Assembly: GCA_051294375.1 (NCBI GenBank)
Contig: CM119268.1
Coordinates: forward strand, 10,361,607 to 10,425,606
Source of the DNA: Paraspadella gotoi
Lineage: Eukaryota; Chaetognatha
DNA length: 64,000 nt
Direction of reading: 5' to 3'
Numbering within the stretch: position 1 is the first letter of the stretch; the number at the start of each line of letters is the position of its first letter. Shown in pieces: positions 1-10,702 of the stretch. Below the pieces are notes generated by a model, which was given only the letters and a program-made list of their open reading frames with translations, was not told the origin of the DNA and ran no database searches. Made by a program: the position numbers and the translations under genes.

Positions 1-590
1 GTTTATTTATCATAAAATAAATTTTGAAACAGGTCTGTTTCTTGCGCTGCTTCGAAATCGTGACAGTGTCAATTTTAGTTTTTTCTTTGTTCGTCCTGGG
101 AAACATCACTGTGACGCTCTATTTTAGTTTTGTTGTATTTTAGTCCTACTAAAATTATTTATACAAACGATATATTTTTCCAGTTTTAGACTGTTTCGCC
201 TCTTTCTCCGTAACATACGTCACGCTTGCTTTTTTAAAGGGATGTAGCTATACTTTTTGATATACTATTCGTTATATTCGTTACTCTTTTATCTTTAATG
301 GTTTCCATATCATTGACGCTGTTTTCGTTATACGCGGATCAAATTTTATCGATTTAATGTTTATCTCTATTCCATGGATCAACGCGGGAAAAAGTTTTAC
401 ACGAGGTTCCTTGGAGGCCTTCCAGGGAAAGACGATACATAATGTCTTTCTTTCCCTCCCCCCCCATTTCTTTCTTTAAGATAAAGTTTGCAAATTTTTA
501 CAAAATTTTATCATTTTTCTATTATATTACATGTTTGTCCTTCCTAAGAAAAATATTAAAAAACATTAAGTTTACATAATTGGATTCAAA
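1..590. other. Upstream intergenic DNA
   Basis: AT-rich sequence with T-tracts upstream of the adiponectin-receptor start. I see no exon, tRNA or recognisable repeat. It presumably holds the promoter and 5' UTR of the receptor gene; no TATA box stands out. Confidence 0.4.
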
Positions 591-2637
591 ATGGAAATGA
601 TTTGCGAAAAAGACCTTCGGAATTCGGCTTCGAGTTCCACGTCGAGATCGGCGACCCAATCTACGGGTTTAAAAAAGTCCCCTCGATCGGACAGTTCCCC
701 CTCGCCCCGCAGAATTATCACCCTCCCCCCGTCACCCGCCGTGAACGAATCTTTTTGCTCTTCTCCATCCTCGCCCTCGACCTCCTCGCCGACCTCTTCT
801 GCGGCCCACCACTCCAACAAACGCGATCCACTTCTCTCCCTCTCTCACTCCACCTCCGCTCCCACCGTCGTCACTTACATCAACAACGACGACGATGACG
901 ACGACGATTACACTTACGTAAGCGACGACGACGATGATGATACGGACGACGACGAGCGTTTTTCCGATCCCTCGTCCGGGGACTTCGTTCGCAGTCGAAG
1001 ATCCCGGTTTCGTCGAAATCGGGAGGCGATTCGGACTTTTGGCGGCGCTCACGGTGGAGGGGGTGATCGGAGGCAGGTTAATTTCGCCCATTCGGAGGAA
1101 CTGAAGAAGATGTTGCAACAAGTAAGAACGAGAGAGAGAGAGAGAGAGAGATCACGATCACATACAATGTAATTATGGAAGCCGAATGACGAACAACTTC
1201 TTTTTTAGGAGCTTTCTCTGAGCGGAGGAGACTTGGACCAAATCCAGGCCTTTGTAGTCACCGAAGACGTGGATCTCGGGCCCAACAATTGCCGCGAATC
1301 CGCGCGTCGATTAGCCTCGCGAATGTGGGAGGCTCGATGGCGTGTAGTGCCTCATCATGCTTTGCCCAAATGGTTGCAGGACAACGACTATCTGCTAAAA
1401 GGTATCCTTGGCGCTAATTCTCGTGCCTCGCCGGTCTCGGGTCATCTAAAAATATTTACGCCTTTTAGGCCACCGTCCTCAACTGGAATCGGCGGTAGCC
1501 TGTTTTAAGAGCATTTTTCGAATTCACACTGAAACCGGAAATATCTGGACTCACTTATTGGGTGCCATTGCCTTTATATCAATTGCTGTTTACGTCCTTA
1601 CTCGCCCATCATTAGAAATTCAGGTAAGAATAATTTTTCAGCTTCTCGCGTCTCGTCTCCTAATTTTGTAGAACTGTTCCCTATTTTCAGTGGCAAGAAA
1701 AAATCGTCTTTTCCACTTTCTTCTTCGCTGCGGTAATCTGCATGAGCTGCTCTTGGATGTACCACACGATGAGTTGCCACTCCCCTTCAGTTTCTTATGT
1801 CTTTGCAAAATTAGACTACTGCGGCATCGCTATTCTCACCATGGGCAGTTTTGTCCCATGGCTTTATTACAGGTTTGTCATTAAAACTTAATTAATATTT
1901 TTTTTTCTTTTTAATTTTTTGTCGCACTTCTCCACAGCTTCTATTGTCAATTCTTTACCAAGATGGCGTACATAGTCGCCATCGTTGTTTTGGGCAGCGC
2001 GGCCATTATTGTATCGTTGTGGGAGAAATTCGCCATAGTGAGTGAATTAAGTAGTAATTATGTAGCAATATGCCCTTTTTGCATTTACATTTTTTTTCGT
2101 TTTCAGCCCCGTTTTCGGCCGTTACGAGCGGGACTATTTATCGGTCTCGGACTAAGTGGAATAATCCCAGCTATTCATTATTCTGTCAACATTGGGTTTT
2201 TTACTGCTTTCACTGCAGGTTGGTCGTATAGTCGGGCTACTTGAGAAATTGGTACGACCAATATAATATTAGTCTATTCGTTCAATAAACTAGCTATCTT
2301 TGGATTTACTTAAATTTATTTTTCCTTTTTTCGTTAATTCAGGGGCTCTTGGATGGCTCATTTTAATGGCGGTACTGTACATTGGTGGAGCATTGGTGTA
2401 CGCCATGCGTGTTCCTGAGCGATTCTTTCCCGGAAAATGTGACATATGGTGATTCTTTGTTCACTGGAAAAATATATTCAATGTTTGGTCAAAATTTTTG
2501 TTTCTCTCAGGTTTCAGTCACATCAAATTTTCCATGTGTTCGTCGTGGCAGCGGCGTTCGTTCACTACCACGGAATCTGCCTCATGGCAGCTCATAGACT
2601 CGCCAAAGGGGACTGCCTGCTTCCCATAGCCTTTTGA
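591..2637 (+). CDS. ADIPOR1: Adiponectin receptor-like protein (PAQR family, 7-TM)
   Basis: Eight exons: 591-1121, 1209-1401, 1469-1623, 1691-1872, 1938-2037, 2107-2218, 2343-2448, 2511-2637, giving 501 residues; all splice phases agree. The C-terminal ~310 residues match ADIPOR1/2, starting at VVPHHALPKWLQDNDYLL. The family's zinc-site residues are visible: a Ser and His in SCSWMYHTMSCHS, the KLDYCG Asp segment, and the two His of SHQIFHVF in the last exon. Known family members are membrane proteins with a cytosolic N-terminus and ceramidase-like chemistry, acting on AMPK/PPAR signalling. The N-terminal ~180 residues are low-complexity (Ser/Pro-rich, then a poly-Asp run) and longer than in vertebrate ADIPOR1 (375 residues). 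The first ATG, at 591, opens the frame; an in-frame ATG at 597 is an alternative start. Whether it is ADIPOR1 or ADIPOR2 cannot be decided; invertebrates usually have one. Confidence 0.95.
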
Positions 2638-3318
2638 GGAGCCAGTATAAAGTTTAGAGTCCTAACAATTAATATGTATGTCCATGATTTAGTCTATTGA
2701 TTCCCAATGCCATTATTGAATAGAAGTAACTAGTTGCATTGGCAATTTTTGATTTCTCGTGGCATTGCAACTGTACGATAAATATTTTACGTATTCTGTT
2801 ATATTCTGGAGCGATCTCTATGCAACTTTTCAAGTGTCGATGAAGAATTGTTTTATGAGTTTCAATATTTACTGGTGCTTTTTTGGGGTGAGGTTAATTC
2901 TTCAATTCAATTGAAACAATTTGTAAATTATTGATTAATGGTTATAAATTTATTTAAAATGAATTTTTACAGTATTTTAGCTATGTCAGTCTTTGCTCTT
3001 CAGTCACTTGCTTTATCTATTTACTTTTTGATAATTTTGGGGATTTATTTATTTTTTTTGCTACGTAATTTGGGGGCATTTAAGGCATTTAAGCTGTTGT
3101 TAAACAACAAACATCTTCGATAGGTAATGTTTTTCCATAATCTTTACATAGTATTTCATTTGCTAATATTTATGAAATCTAGTCGAAAACTGCCTTCTTG
3201 AATTAGACCAAGCTAAGCTTTGCCAATGACGATGTACGTCATTATTTTCGTTTGTTTTTATTTTATTTCTAAAGAAAAAACTCGGAAGAAAGACGAATAT
3301 TAAACTTTACATTTGACG
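2638..3318. other. Intergenic, receptor 3' UTR and BRI3 upstream region
   Basis: AT-rich, with one chance open frame near 2938-3123 that resembles nothing I know. I see no repeat or RNA gene. Confidence 0.4.
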
Positions 3319-3798
3319 ATGGGTCTCGATGACAACCCTCCGCCCTATGGACCAGGCTATCAGTCACAGCCACCGCCTCCCCCTGGCGCTTATCCCCCAA
3401 TGGCTGGCGCTTATCAGACAGCCCCACCTGGCGCTTATCCTCCGCCCGGAGCTTTTCCGCCCAACTACGGTACGGTTCACATTCCTGCGGGTGCGGTTCC
3501 GCCACCGCCTCCCGGAGCAGCGGGTCACATGATGCCGACGACAATCGTGGTGCAGCCGGCCGAGAATATTATCCTTGTGGGAGGATGCCCAGCCTGTAGG
3601 GTTGGGGTAAGTTAACTTTCGCTTTCCTCTGCGTCTTTTTGTCCGTCCTGAATCATCATCGCAATCTTCTAGGTTTTAGAGGACGATTTCACATGCGCAG
3701 GGATCTGCTTGGCCATTCTCTTATTTCCGATCGGCATTCTCTGCTGCCTTGCCATGCGTCAACGTCGCTGTCCTAATTGCGGCGCGACATTTGCATGA
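3319..3798 (+). CDS. BRI3: Brain protein I3 (BRI3) homologue
   Basis: Two exons, 3319-3606 and 3673-3798, encode 137 residues, close to the ~125 of vertebrate BRI3. The N-terminal half is Pro/Gly/Tyr-rich with PPPGAYPP-type repeats. The C-terminal half carries the diagnostic core: [15 protein letters not shown], a hydrophobic stretch ([18 protein letters not shown]) and the terminal [11 protein letters not shown]. Two CxxC pairs flank the membrane segment, the arrangement shared with LITAF-like proteins, which sit on late endosome/lysosome membranes with the CxxC pairs binding zinc. BRI3 itself is a small lysosomal/perinuclear membrane protein of poorly defined role. The start at 3319 is the first ATG of the frame. 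Confidence 0.93.
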
Positions 3799-4209
3799 CG
3801 TTTTTATCGACCTCACCGTTCAGCTGGTTACTAATGGGATCTAGTCATTTGCTTGTCAGGTCGATATCACTTCTTGAAAGGCTCGAAACCTATTTCTTCA
3901 TAATCGGACACTGATTTTATATGGAAAACAAGCTATACTTTTAGATGATGGCACTGCCCAATCTACATACCACTTTCCTGTGATATATGTATTTTTTGTC
4001 GCCGAACTTGATTTTTTTGTTAATTTAAATATATATTTTGGTTTTATAATTGTTGGGCACGGGTATGACCTTATAAAGTTTTCTACATTTTTGATTTGTC
4101 ACAAGTGATTTTTTTTTTCTCGCGCTCAATTTGGTTACGAACAAAATTTCTGAATTTAAAATTAGGCTAAGAGGTAAAGTTGAGAAAATAAAAAAATTTT
4201 AAAAAAATA
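3799..4209. other. Intergenic, BRI3 3' UTR to cactin
   Basis: AT-rich spacer of about 410 bases. No exon, repeat or RNA gene seen. Confidence 0.4.
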
Positions 4210-7200
4210 ATGGGGAAGCACAAGAGACGCTCTAAATCCCCTCAAAAACTAGACTATCGCGAACTGGACGCCGTGATATTCGGCATCGAGCGTCCCAAAA
4301 AGCGGCGCGATCGATCCCGCGATCGATCTCGCGACAGTTCTCGCGATCGACGTCGGGACAAGCGCCGCGGTAGACGAGCCTCCAGCGATGAGGGGTCGTC
4401 TGACTCTTTTCCCTCTCCGTCCAGAATAAGAGGAAGATCTAAGACTAAACGATCGGGGAGAAAGAATAGAGATGAGTCCGACTCGGATTCCGAAGACGAC
4501 GACGTCGACGCAAAGAAAAAGAAAGTCCCGATGACGGCGGAGGAGCATCTGGCCGCCATCCAAAAAATGAAGGAAGAGAAAAAACTTGCCAAGGTACTGG
4601 ACGAAACTGGGAAGACCTCTTTCGAGTTCAAAATACTTTAAAAGTTACTTTTCAACAATTTAAAACTCTCCTTTGCCTTCCTTCAAAAAGGAGCGCTCAA
4701 AAGCAGTGGAAACGCCCGAGCAGAAACGAGCCCGTCGTCTCGCCAAGAAAGAAGCCAAGGAGCTGAAACGAAAACAAAAGTCTGGTTGGGACGAGGAGTA
4801 CATGGGTTACTCCAACGCCGACAACCCCTTCGGAGACCCCAATCTCCTCGACACATTTGTGTGGGCGAAGAAGCACGAGAAGGACGGGGGTGGAGGAAAA
4901 CGGCCAACGAAGGTTGATATAAGTTTGAATGTTTACTACAGTATGATTTTTCTCAATTGTAACATTTCCTGTGGCCTATCTTAGTCCCTTTACCCTAGAG
5001 ACTTAAATTATGGCTCGTTTTGTAGCCCGCCGTCTGGCATATTTGAATCAATCCATTTTTACATAATTCTAATAAGACTTCTTTTCCCCAATGAAATAAT
5101 CAAATTTGTCGATCAACTTTGATTTTTTTAACTTAATTTAAAAAGTTGATTGTTGTTATAAAATTTAAAGAATTTTATTAAATGGGTAACCTAAAATATT
5201 ATATTTTTATATTCCTTAAAAATTGGTACTTATTTTGTTTTCATGCATTGACCAATAATATGACTAATGCTTAACTACTTTTTTAATAGTATTAAAAAAT
5301 AATACCATTGATTTACATTTTTTAGCGGTCAGTGGTATTTTGGTATTTGAAATAGCTTAAATTTAATTTCATTTTAAAAAGAAAAAATGCTGATGTTCAT
5401 TACCTCATATTAATTTTCGCTTTAATTTTAAGTACTTTTTAATAATCAGAAAAAAATTGGAAATTTGGATTGAAGTTTTAAATTTGACCTCCTCTTAATA
5501 GACGGTCACTAAATAAAAAAGACTGATTACAAATATGTTGTATTATATATCATATAAAATGCCAAACCGAGACCTTCAAAACCGACTATCATTAATCTTT
5601 AGATATATTGTCATGAAATGTTACAAAGGAGAAAAATCATACTGTACCAATTTGTCTAATGAAGACGGAAGAGAACTATAATAAAATTTCGTGAAAATTT
5701 TCAGAACGACGAAGAAATGCACGCGCTAACGTGCGAAGCAAGAAGAGACGCGAAGAGAGTTGGAGAAGGTGAAGAGGAGGAGATTGGAACGCGAAAAGGA
5801 GCGCGAAGAGAGGGAGAAGGAGATGGAGATGATTCAGAGGGAAAAAGAGTCGGAGTACTACAAGGAGTGGGAGAAGCAAGAGGATCGTTTCCACCTTGAG
5901 CAAGCTTTGCTTCGATCGAAGATCCGCATCCAAAACGGTCGCGCCAAGCCGATCGATCTCTTGGCCAAATACATCTCGGCCGAGGAGGACGAATTGGCGA
6001 TCGAAATGCACGAACCGTACACGTACCTCAACGGGCTCACCATCTCCGATTTGGAGGACCTGTTGGAGGACATTAAGGTGGGTGGTAAACTACGCTGAAG
6101 TAGGAAAATAAATAATAATAAATAATAATATATAAATAATAATAAATAATAAATAATAATATAAATAATGACTGGATTTCCTCTCCCCCCCCCAATCCAG
6201 GTCTATCTGGAGTTACAGAGCAAAAAGAATCACGACTACTGGAAGGACATAACCATTATCTGCGAGGAGGAATTGGCGAAGCTAAAACGACTTGATCCGA
6301 CCTATCACAAGCGAGAGAGCAATCGTAGGGAAGGCATCAATCAAGCTGTCTCGCAAGACGTGTCCGTCGTCTTCAAGGGAAAGACATATTCCCAGCTGCT
6401 GCTTCTGGAAAAGTCCATTAAGGAAAAGCTTAAAGGCGGCGAGGGAATCGATGTTGGGTAATACTAATAGTAGGGTCGAGGATTTTTTTTTATCAAATTG
6501 CTACTATGGTTAAATTAACACCGGTAATCTTTGTTTTAATGCTAGCTACTGGGAGTCGCTCCTATCTCAGCTTCGAGCTTTCATGGCTCGGGCGCGGCTC
6601 AGGGAACGACATCAAGAAGTTCTCAAGAAGAAGCTGGCGCAGTTAAAGGAAGAGCAAGGAGTGGAAGGGGAGGATGGTGGAACCGGAGAAGCCAGCGTCG
6701 CTAAGCAAGAAGTAGACGTTCCTCCTTCCACAGAAGCTTCGGCTCACGAATCCGACGGCGACGACGAGAAAAACGAAGCTCCCGCCGACGAGTCCGAAGT
6801 CGTCCTCTCGATGGAAGATCTCCAGGAGGCCGCTTACAACGACTATGACGCAGCTGGATACTCCCCGACGAGGATTACCGATCCCGATAAACTGATTCAA
6901 CTCCAGGCTTTTATCCTCACCGAGGAGGACGACCGAAAGAAGCTGCAAATGGCCCGAGAAAAGCTCCGCGCCACCGGCAGCGGCCGCCTCGATTCCACGG
7001 AGGACAAACTCATGAAAAAGGCCATGGAAGGAATGGGCACCGATGACTGGAATTTCGGCAGCGAGTTATCCCTTGACGCCAAAGCTTACACGTGGTCCGA
7101 CAAGTATCGGCCCAGGAAGCCCCGGTTAGAGAGACAGAGAAAGAAATGTAGAGAAAAGCATAAAATAGAAAAAGAATAGGAATAGTATGGCAACAGCCGG

Positions 7201-8023
7201 GTTGCCTGTGATACTCTTTGAGATGGGGCATCTCACTGTTGGCTTTGGGGGCTTCCGACCCTCAGTGGCGCCTCCTATCACTGGCGCGGTTGCCTTAGGA
7301 CGGTCTTGCTTTGCCAACGCAGAGGGAAGTCGTTAGAACTGTGATTGGAACGGAACGCTTGGGATGGTGCGTTCCCCCTCTGAGCCAATGGGTTTGACTG
7401 AACGATGATGGATGTGAGGCGGTGTGAATATACCGCCACACTAGATTAATAGAGAAAAAGAAAATTACAAGAAAAAAATAAAGAAAAACAACAAAAAATG
7501 AAAAAGTACAGGAAAAAAATCAACGAAAAGAACGAAAAATAAATAAAAAAGAATAGAAAATCGATTCATTGAATTTGGTTTATCGTGTTGTCAGGTATTT
7601 CAACCGAGTTCACACGGGGTTCGAGTGGAATAAATATAATCAAACTCACTACGATTACGACAACCCTCCACCGAAGATCGTTCAGGGTTACAAATTCAAC
7701 ATCTTCTACCCCGACCTCATCGACAAAGCAGCCACCCCGCAGTACACGTTGACGCCCACGCCCGAATCCCCCGACTTTGCCATTCTAAGATTTACCGCTG
7801 GTAGGTTGGGAGCTGAATCGGATGCGGCTATTTTTTTTTTTTTTAGAACTGTTTAATTGTAAAGCTAATCTTGTTCCGTTTAGGGCCACCTTATGAGGAT
7901 ATCGCCTTTAAGATCGTGAGCCGAGAATGGGAATACTCCTACAAACACGGATTTCGATGTCAGTTTCAAAACGGCATTTTTCAACTCTGGTTTCACTTTA
8001 AAAGATATCGCTACAGACGGTAG
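4210..8023 (+). CDS. CACTN: Cactin (spliceosome-associated, NF-kB/IkB regulator)
   Basis: Proposed exons: 4210-4593, 4691-4912, ~5739-6077, 6201-6457, 6546-7124, 7595-7800, 7884-8023, about 708 residues. The N-terminus is Arg/Ser/Lys-rich (RDRSRDRSRD), typical of splicing factors. The middle holds the conserved KIRIQNGRAKPIDLLAKYIS and HEPYTYLNGLTISDLEDLL segments. The C-terminus has the family signature FNRVHTGFEWNKYNQTHYDY and ends in WFHFKRYRYRR. Cactin was found through Drosophila IkB (Cactus) and also works in the late spliceosome, binding the DHX8/SFI1 group. Odd point: reading from the AG at 5704 does not stay open into the coiled-coil frame; a stop lies at 5727. I therefore place the exon 3 start near 5739, after a CTAAC branch-like motif, but an indel is equally possible. 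Intron 5 contains an interspersed repeat. Confidence 0.93.
7188..7446 (+). repeat. SINE-like interspersed repeat, family D, copy 1
   Basis: About 255 bases inside cactin intron 5, strongly similar to 62810-63061 (shared blocks include GGGGCATCTCACTGTTGGCT and GAGGCGGTGTGAATATACCG). Both copies end in a short hairpin, GGCGGT-GTGAATAT-ACCGCC. No convincing tRNA A/B box is seen, so the class is open. Confidence 0.85.
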
Positions 8024-8215
8024 CGTGCTTAAGTTTTATTTAAGTGGTTCATAAAAACTTTAATTTTTTTCCTTCTCCTTCGTTTATCGAGCGACAACAA
8101 ATGTGACGTTTTATATTCTTAATGCCTTCTTATTCGCTTGTCGCCCATTTTTCAATTTTTTTATTTGCCCATGTTAATTTTCAGTTTAATTGAAAAAGTA
8201 TAAAATACATCAATC

Positions 8216-10366
8216 ATGTCGGAACGGAAGGTTCTGAACAAGTACTACCCGCCGGACTACGATCCGGCCAAGATACCAAAACTCCCCAAGGGTGCCCGAT
8301 CACGTCAGTGGGTTCAGCGAGTCATGGCGCCATTCAACATGCGCTGCAACACCTGTGGCGAATACATCGCGAGGGCGAAAAAGTTCAACGCACGTCGAGA
8401 GAAAGTGGTCGGCGAGGATTACCTTGGTCTTATGATATTCCGCTTTTACATAAGGGTAAGTCAGTAGCCGTTTGTCTTGTCTGAAGGGAACAGAAAATAT
8501 TTTACTATGTAGTCGAGCATTGCAAAGTTCACCCCGCCTCTAAGCATGACACCTTCAGTCGTGACCCGGTGGCTCATTGAGTAAAGCCATCAGCTTATGA
8601 CCACTAGGTACCGGGTTCAATCCCAACCCGGTACCTACTCTGCGGGAAGTGTGAGGACGGCCGTAAGCCGCCTTGGGGGCGTGGAAAACCCTCAAGCCTG
8701 GTTCCAAGCCCAGGACCCGTTCCATAGCTGCTAGAGGGGGTTATAGAAGTTACGGATAGTCATATTCAGCCCACTTAGCGCCTTATCCACAACTACACTG
8801 CGGCGCAAAAATAGAAGCCACTAGGTAGCTTTAAATACACCACTATTTCTCTTTTAATTTTAAGAAAATATATATTAAAAGTATAGGTCTTTTAAAGAGC
8901 TATCGATTGGTGCAAGAAAAATTTGAATTGGATCAGGCAGTAGAATATAGCAAGACTTTAAAGTCAGTCAAAATGGAATTGGGAAAAAGTGATTTTCAAA
9001 TGTTAGTATTGACTGAAATATACGATATAGAATTAACAAAATCATAATGGAATTAAACATATGAAAGGGTTGGCAATAAATTTGTATTACTTTTTTATAA
9101 AAAACGATTTTAATGAGTCCTATGTGGCGGTATACCACACCTGGACCAATCGCTTTATCTTTGTCTCGGATGAGATAAAAGGCCTGTCTTTCTTCCTACG
9201 ATTTTCTTTTAATCCTCCCTTCCCAGTGTCCCCGTTGCGTCTCAGAGATCACCTTTAAAACCGACTTGAAGAACTGCGACTACGAGATGGAACACGGCGC
9301 GACTCGCAACTTTATGGCGCAGACTTTGTTGAAACGAGAGGAGGAAGCAGCCAAGAAAGAGAAAGAAAACGAGTCTTTGGACCCAATGACTGTATTGGAG
9401 AACAGGTCAGTGTGAGCGGTATCTCTATTAAGATCCTTAAAAGAAAGGTCCGTGATTATACATTATACATAGACCGTCTCGCCGTCAAGTTCCGCTGGAA
9501 ATTTGGGATTCAATTTTTTTTTTCAATCAATGCCTTTTGCCTAATCCAGAACTAAAGACTCCCAGAAAGAAATGGCTATGATCGATACCTTGGAAGAACT
9601 TCAAGAAATGTCTAGAAAGAGCTCTAAGATCTCGCACGAAGACGTCATAGACATGGTCCGGGCTCCCGGAGAAGCCGAAGCTGCGCAAGAATTGGCCCGG
9701 CAAGAGGCCGAAGACGAAGCTATCGTCAGGTCTGTCTTTCTGCCCTTCGAAATTCAAATAGCGGTTTACATATTCATTATTCATGTTTTGACAATTCCGT
9801 TTAGATCGATCTTTGGCGGTGGGGAGACGAGCGAGCTCAGTGGCGCGACTGTCGAAGCTACGCCACGTATTAAAAGACTCCAAGATTCCTCCTCGGATGA
9901 AGAAGAAGAGGACGAGTCGCGGGAGACGAAGAATCGGAAAAAGACTAAGCCCGACCGAGATTTCGTGCGCTCGAAATCTCCCGATTCGTCAACAGACTCG
10001 TCCAGTGCCCCGTCCACATCAAATAATTCGTCTACAATGCATTCGTCGGGTTCATCCGCTTCCAGCTCCTCTGCTCCGACGACGACCACTAAAGGAAAGT
10101 CATCATGGAACGTCAGCGTCGGATCTTTGGGCGGATTGAAGAAAAACTCGTTGGTTGTTGTAAAAAAAATCAGGAAGAAAGATGAAGCGGAGATGTCCTG
10201 CACTGAGGAAAATGTGAAAGATTTACCGGTTTCAGAGAAGTCAACGACTTTGATTGGACCTTCGAAAGTTTCTGATTTCTTGACAGAGGCTAACTTGAGT
10301 TCAAACGCTGGTAATGCCGGCCTCCTTGGGCTCGCCGCGTATTCCGATAGTGATGATTCTGAATGA
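8216..10366 (+). CDS. YJU2: Splicing factor YJU2 (CCDC94/CWC16 family)
   Basis: Four exons: 8216-8455, 9227-9405, 9550-9729, 9805-10366, 386 residues. The protein starts with the near-invariant [16 protein letters not shown]. It has two CxxC pairs (NTCG and CPRC, split by intron 1) that form the family zinc site, and the hallmark [11 protein letters not shown] and VLENRTKDSQ. YJU2 enters the spliceosome around branching and promotes the first catalytic step. The C-terminal ~170 residues are Ser/Asp/Lys-rich and probably disordered. Intron 3 (75 bases) is open in frame, so its retention would keep the reading frame, but it has normal GT-AG ends and no family similarity. Intron 1 carries a tRNA-type SINE. 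It lies 193 bases after cactin, another spliceosome component. Confidence 0.95.
8512..8792 (+). mobile_element. tRNA-derived SINE, family A, copy 1
   Basis: Lies in YJU2 intron 1. The head has a Pol III internal promoter: an A-box-like stretch around 8570-8589 and a B box GGTTCAATCCC at 8614-8624. The body (CGTGGAAAACCCTCAAGCCT, AGGACCCGTTCCAT) and tail (CGCCTTATCCAC) are shared with the copy at 37569-37832. Confidence 0.85.
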
Positions 10367-10702
10367 CCTAGTTTACTGTCCATTGACTTTCATGTATAAA
10401 TTTTTTATGTTGACTTCGCCTTTTTTGTTTTTTTTTAATCTTTATCAGCGAAGTATGAATGTTTTCGAGAATGTAACAAACCACGCTCCAATAGTTATAG
10501 TTAATACAAGTAAAGATTTAGGATTAGTTCTTTTGCCATCGATCAAACGCTGATATCGCGGCAACTTCTTGTCGTTATGGACCCCGAAAGCTTTGAAAAA
10601 AACACACGTACAATGAGTCGCGTCTCGAGATGATGATGATGTCGTAATAAATTCTGAACAATTCCTCTCCTTCGACTTGGGTACTTAAATCCAGCGGTAA
10701 AA
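10367..10702. other. Intergenic, YJU2 to CYLD
   Basis: A 336-base spacer. A pyrimidine-poor but acceptor-like TTAAATCCAG ends 8 bases before the CYLD ATG, so the real 5' end may be formed by splicing. Nothing else seen. Confidence 0.4.

Noticed and set aside
8570-8630. A possible tRNA gene
   Set aside because: The A and B boxes belong to a SINE head: the same sequence continues into a ~200-base body shared with 37569-37832, and a cloverleaf acceptor stem is lacking.
9730-9804. Coding sequence between YJU2 exons 3 and 4
   Set aside because: The 75 bases are open in frame, but they have GT-AG ends and encode a hydrophobic stretch foreign to the family.
9781-10383. A 200-residue minus-strand frame
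   Set aside because: Antisense shadow of the YJU2 C-terminal exon.
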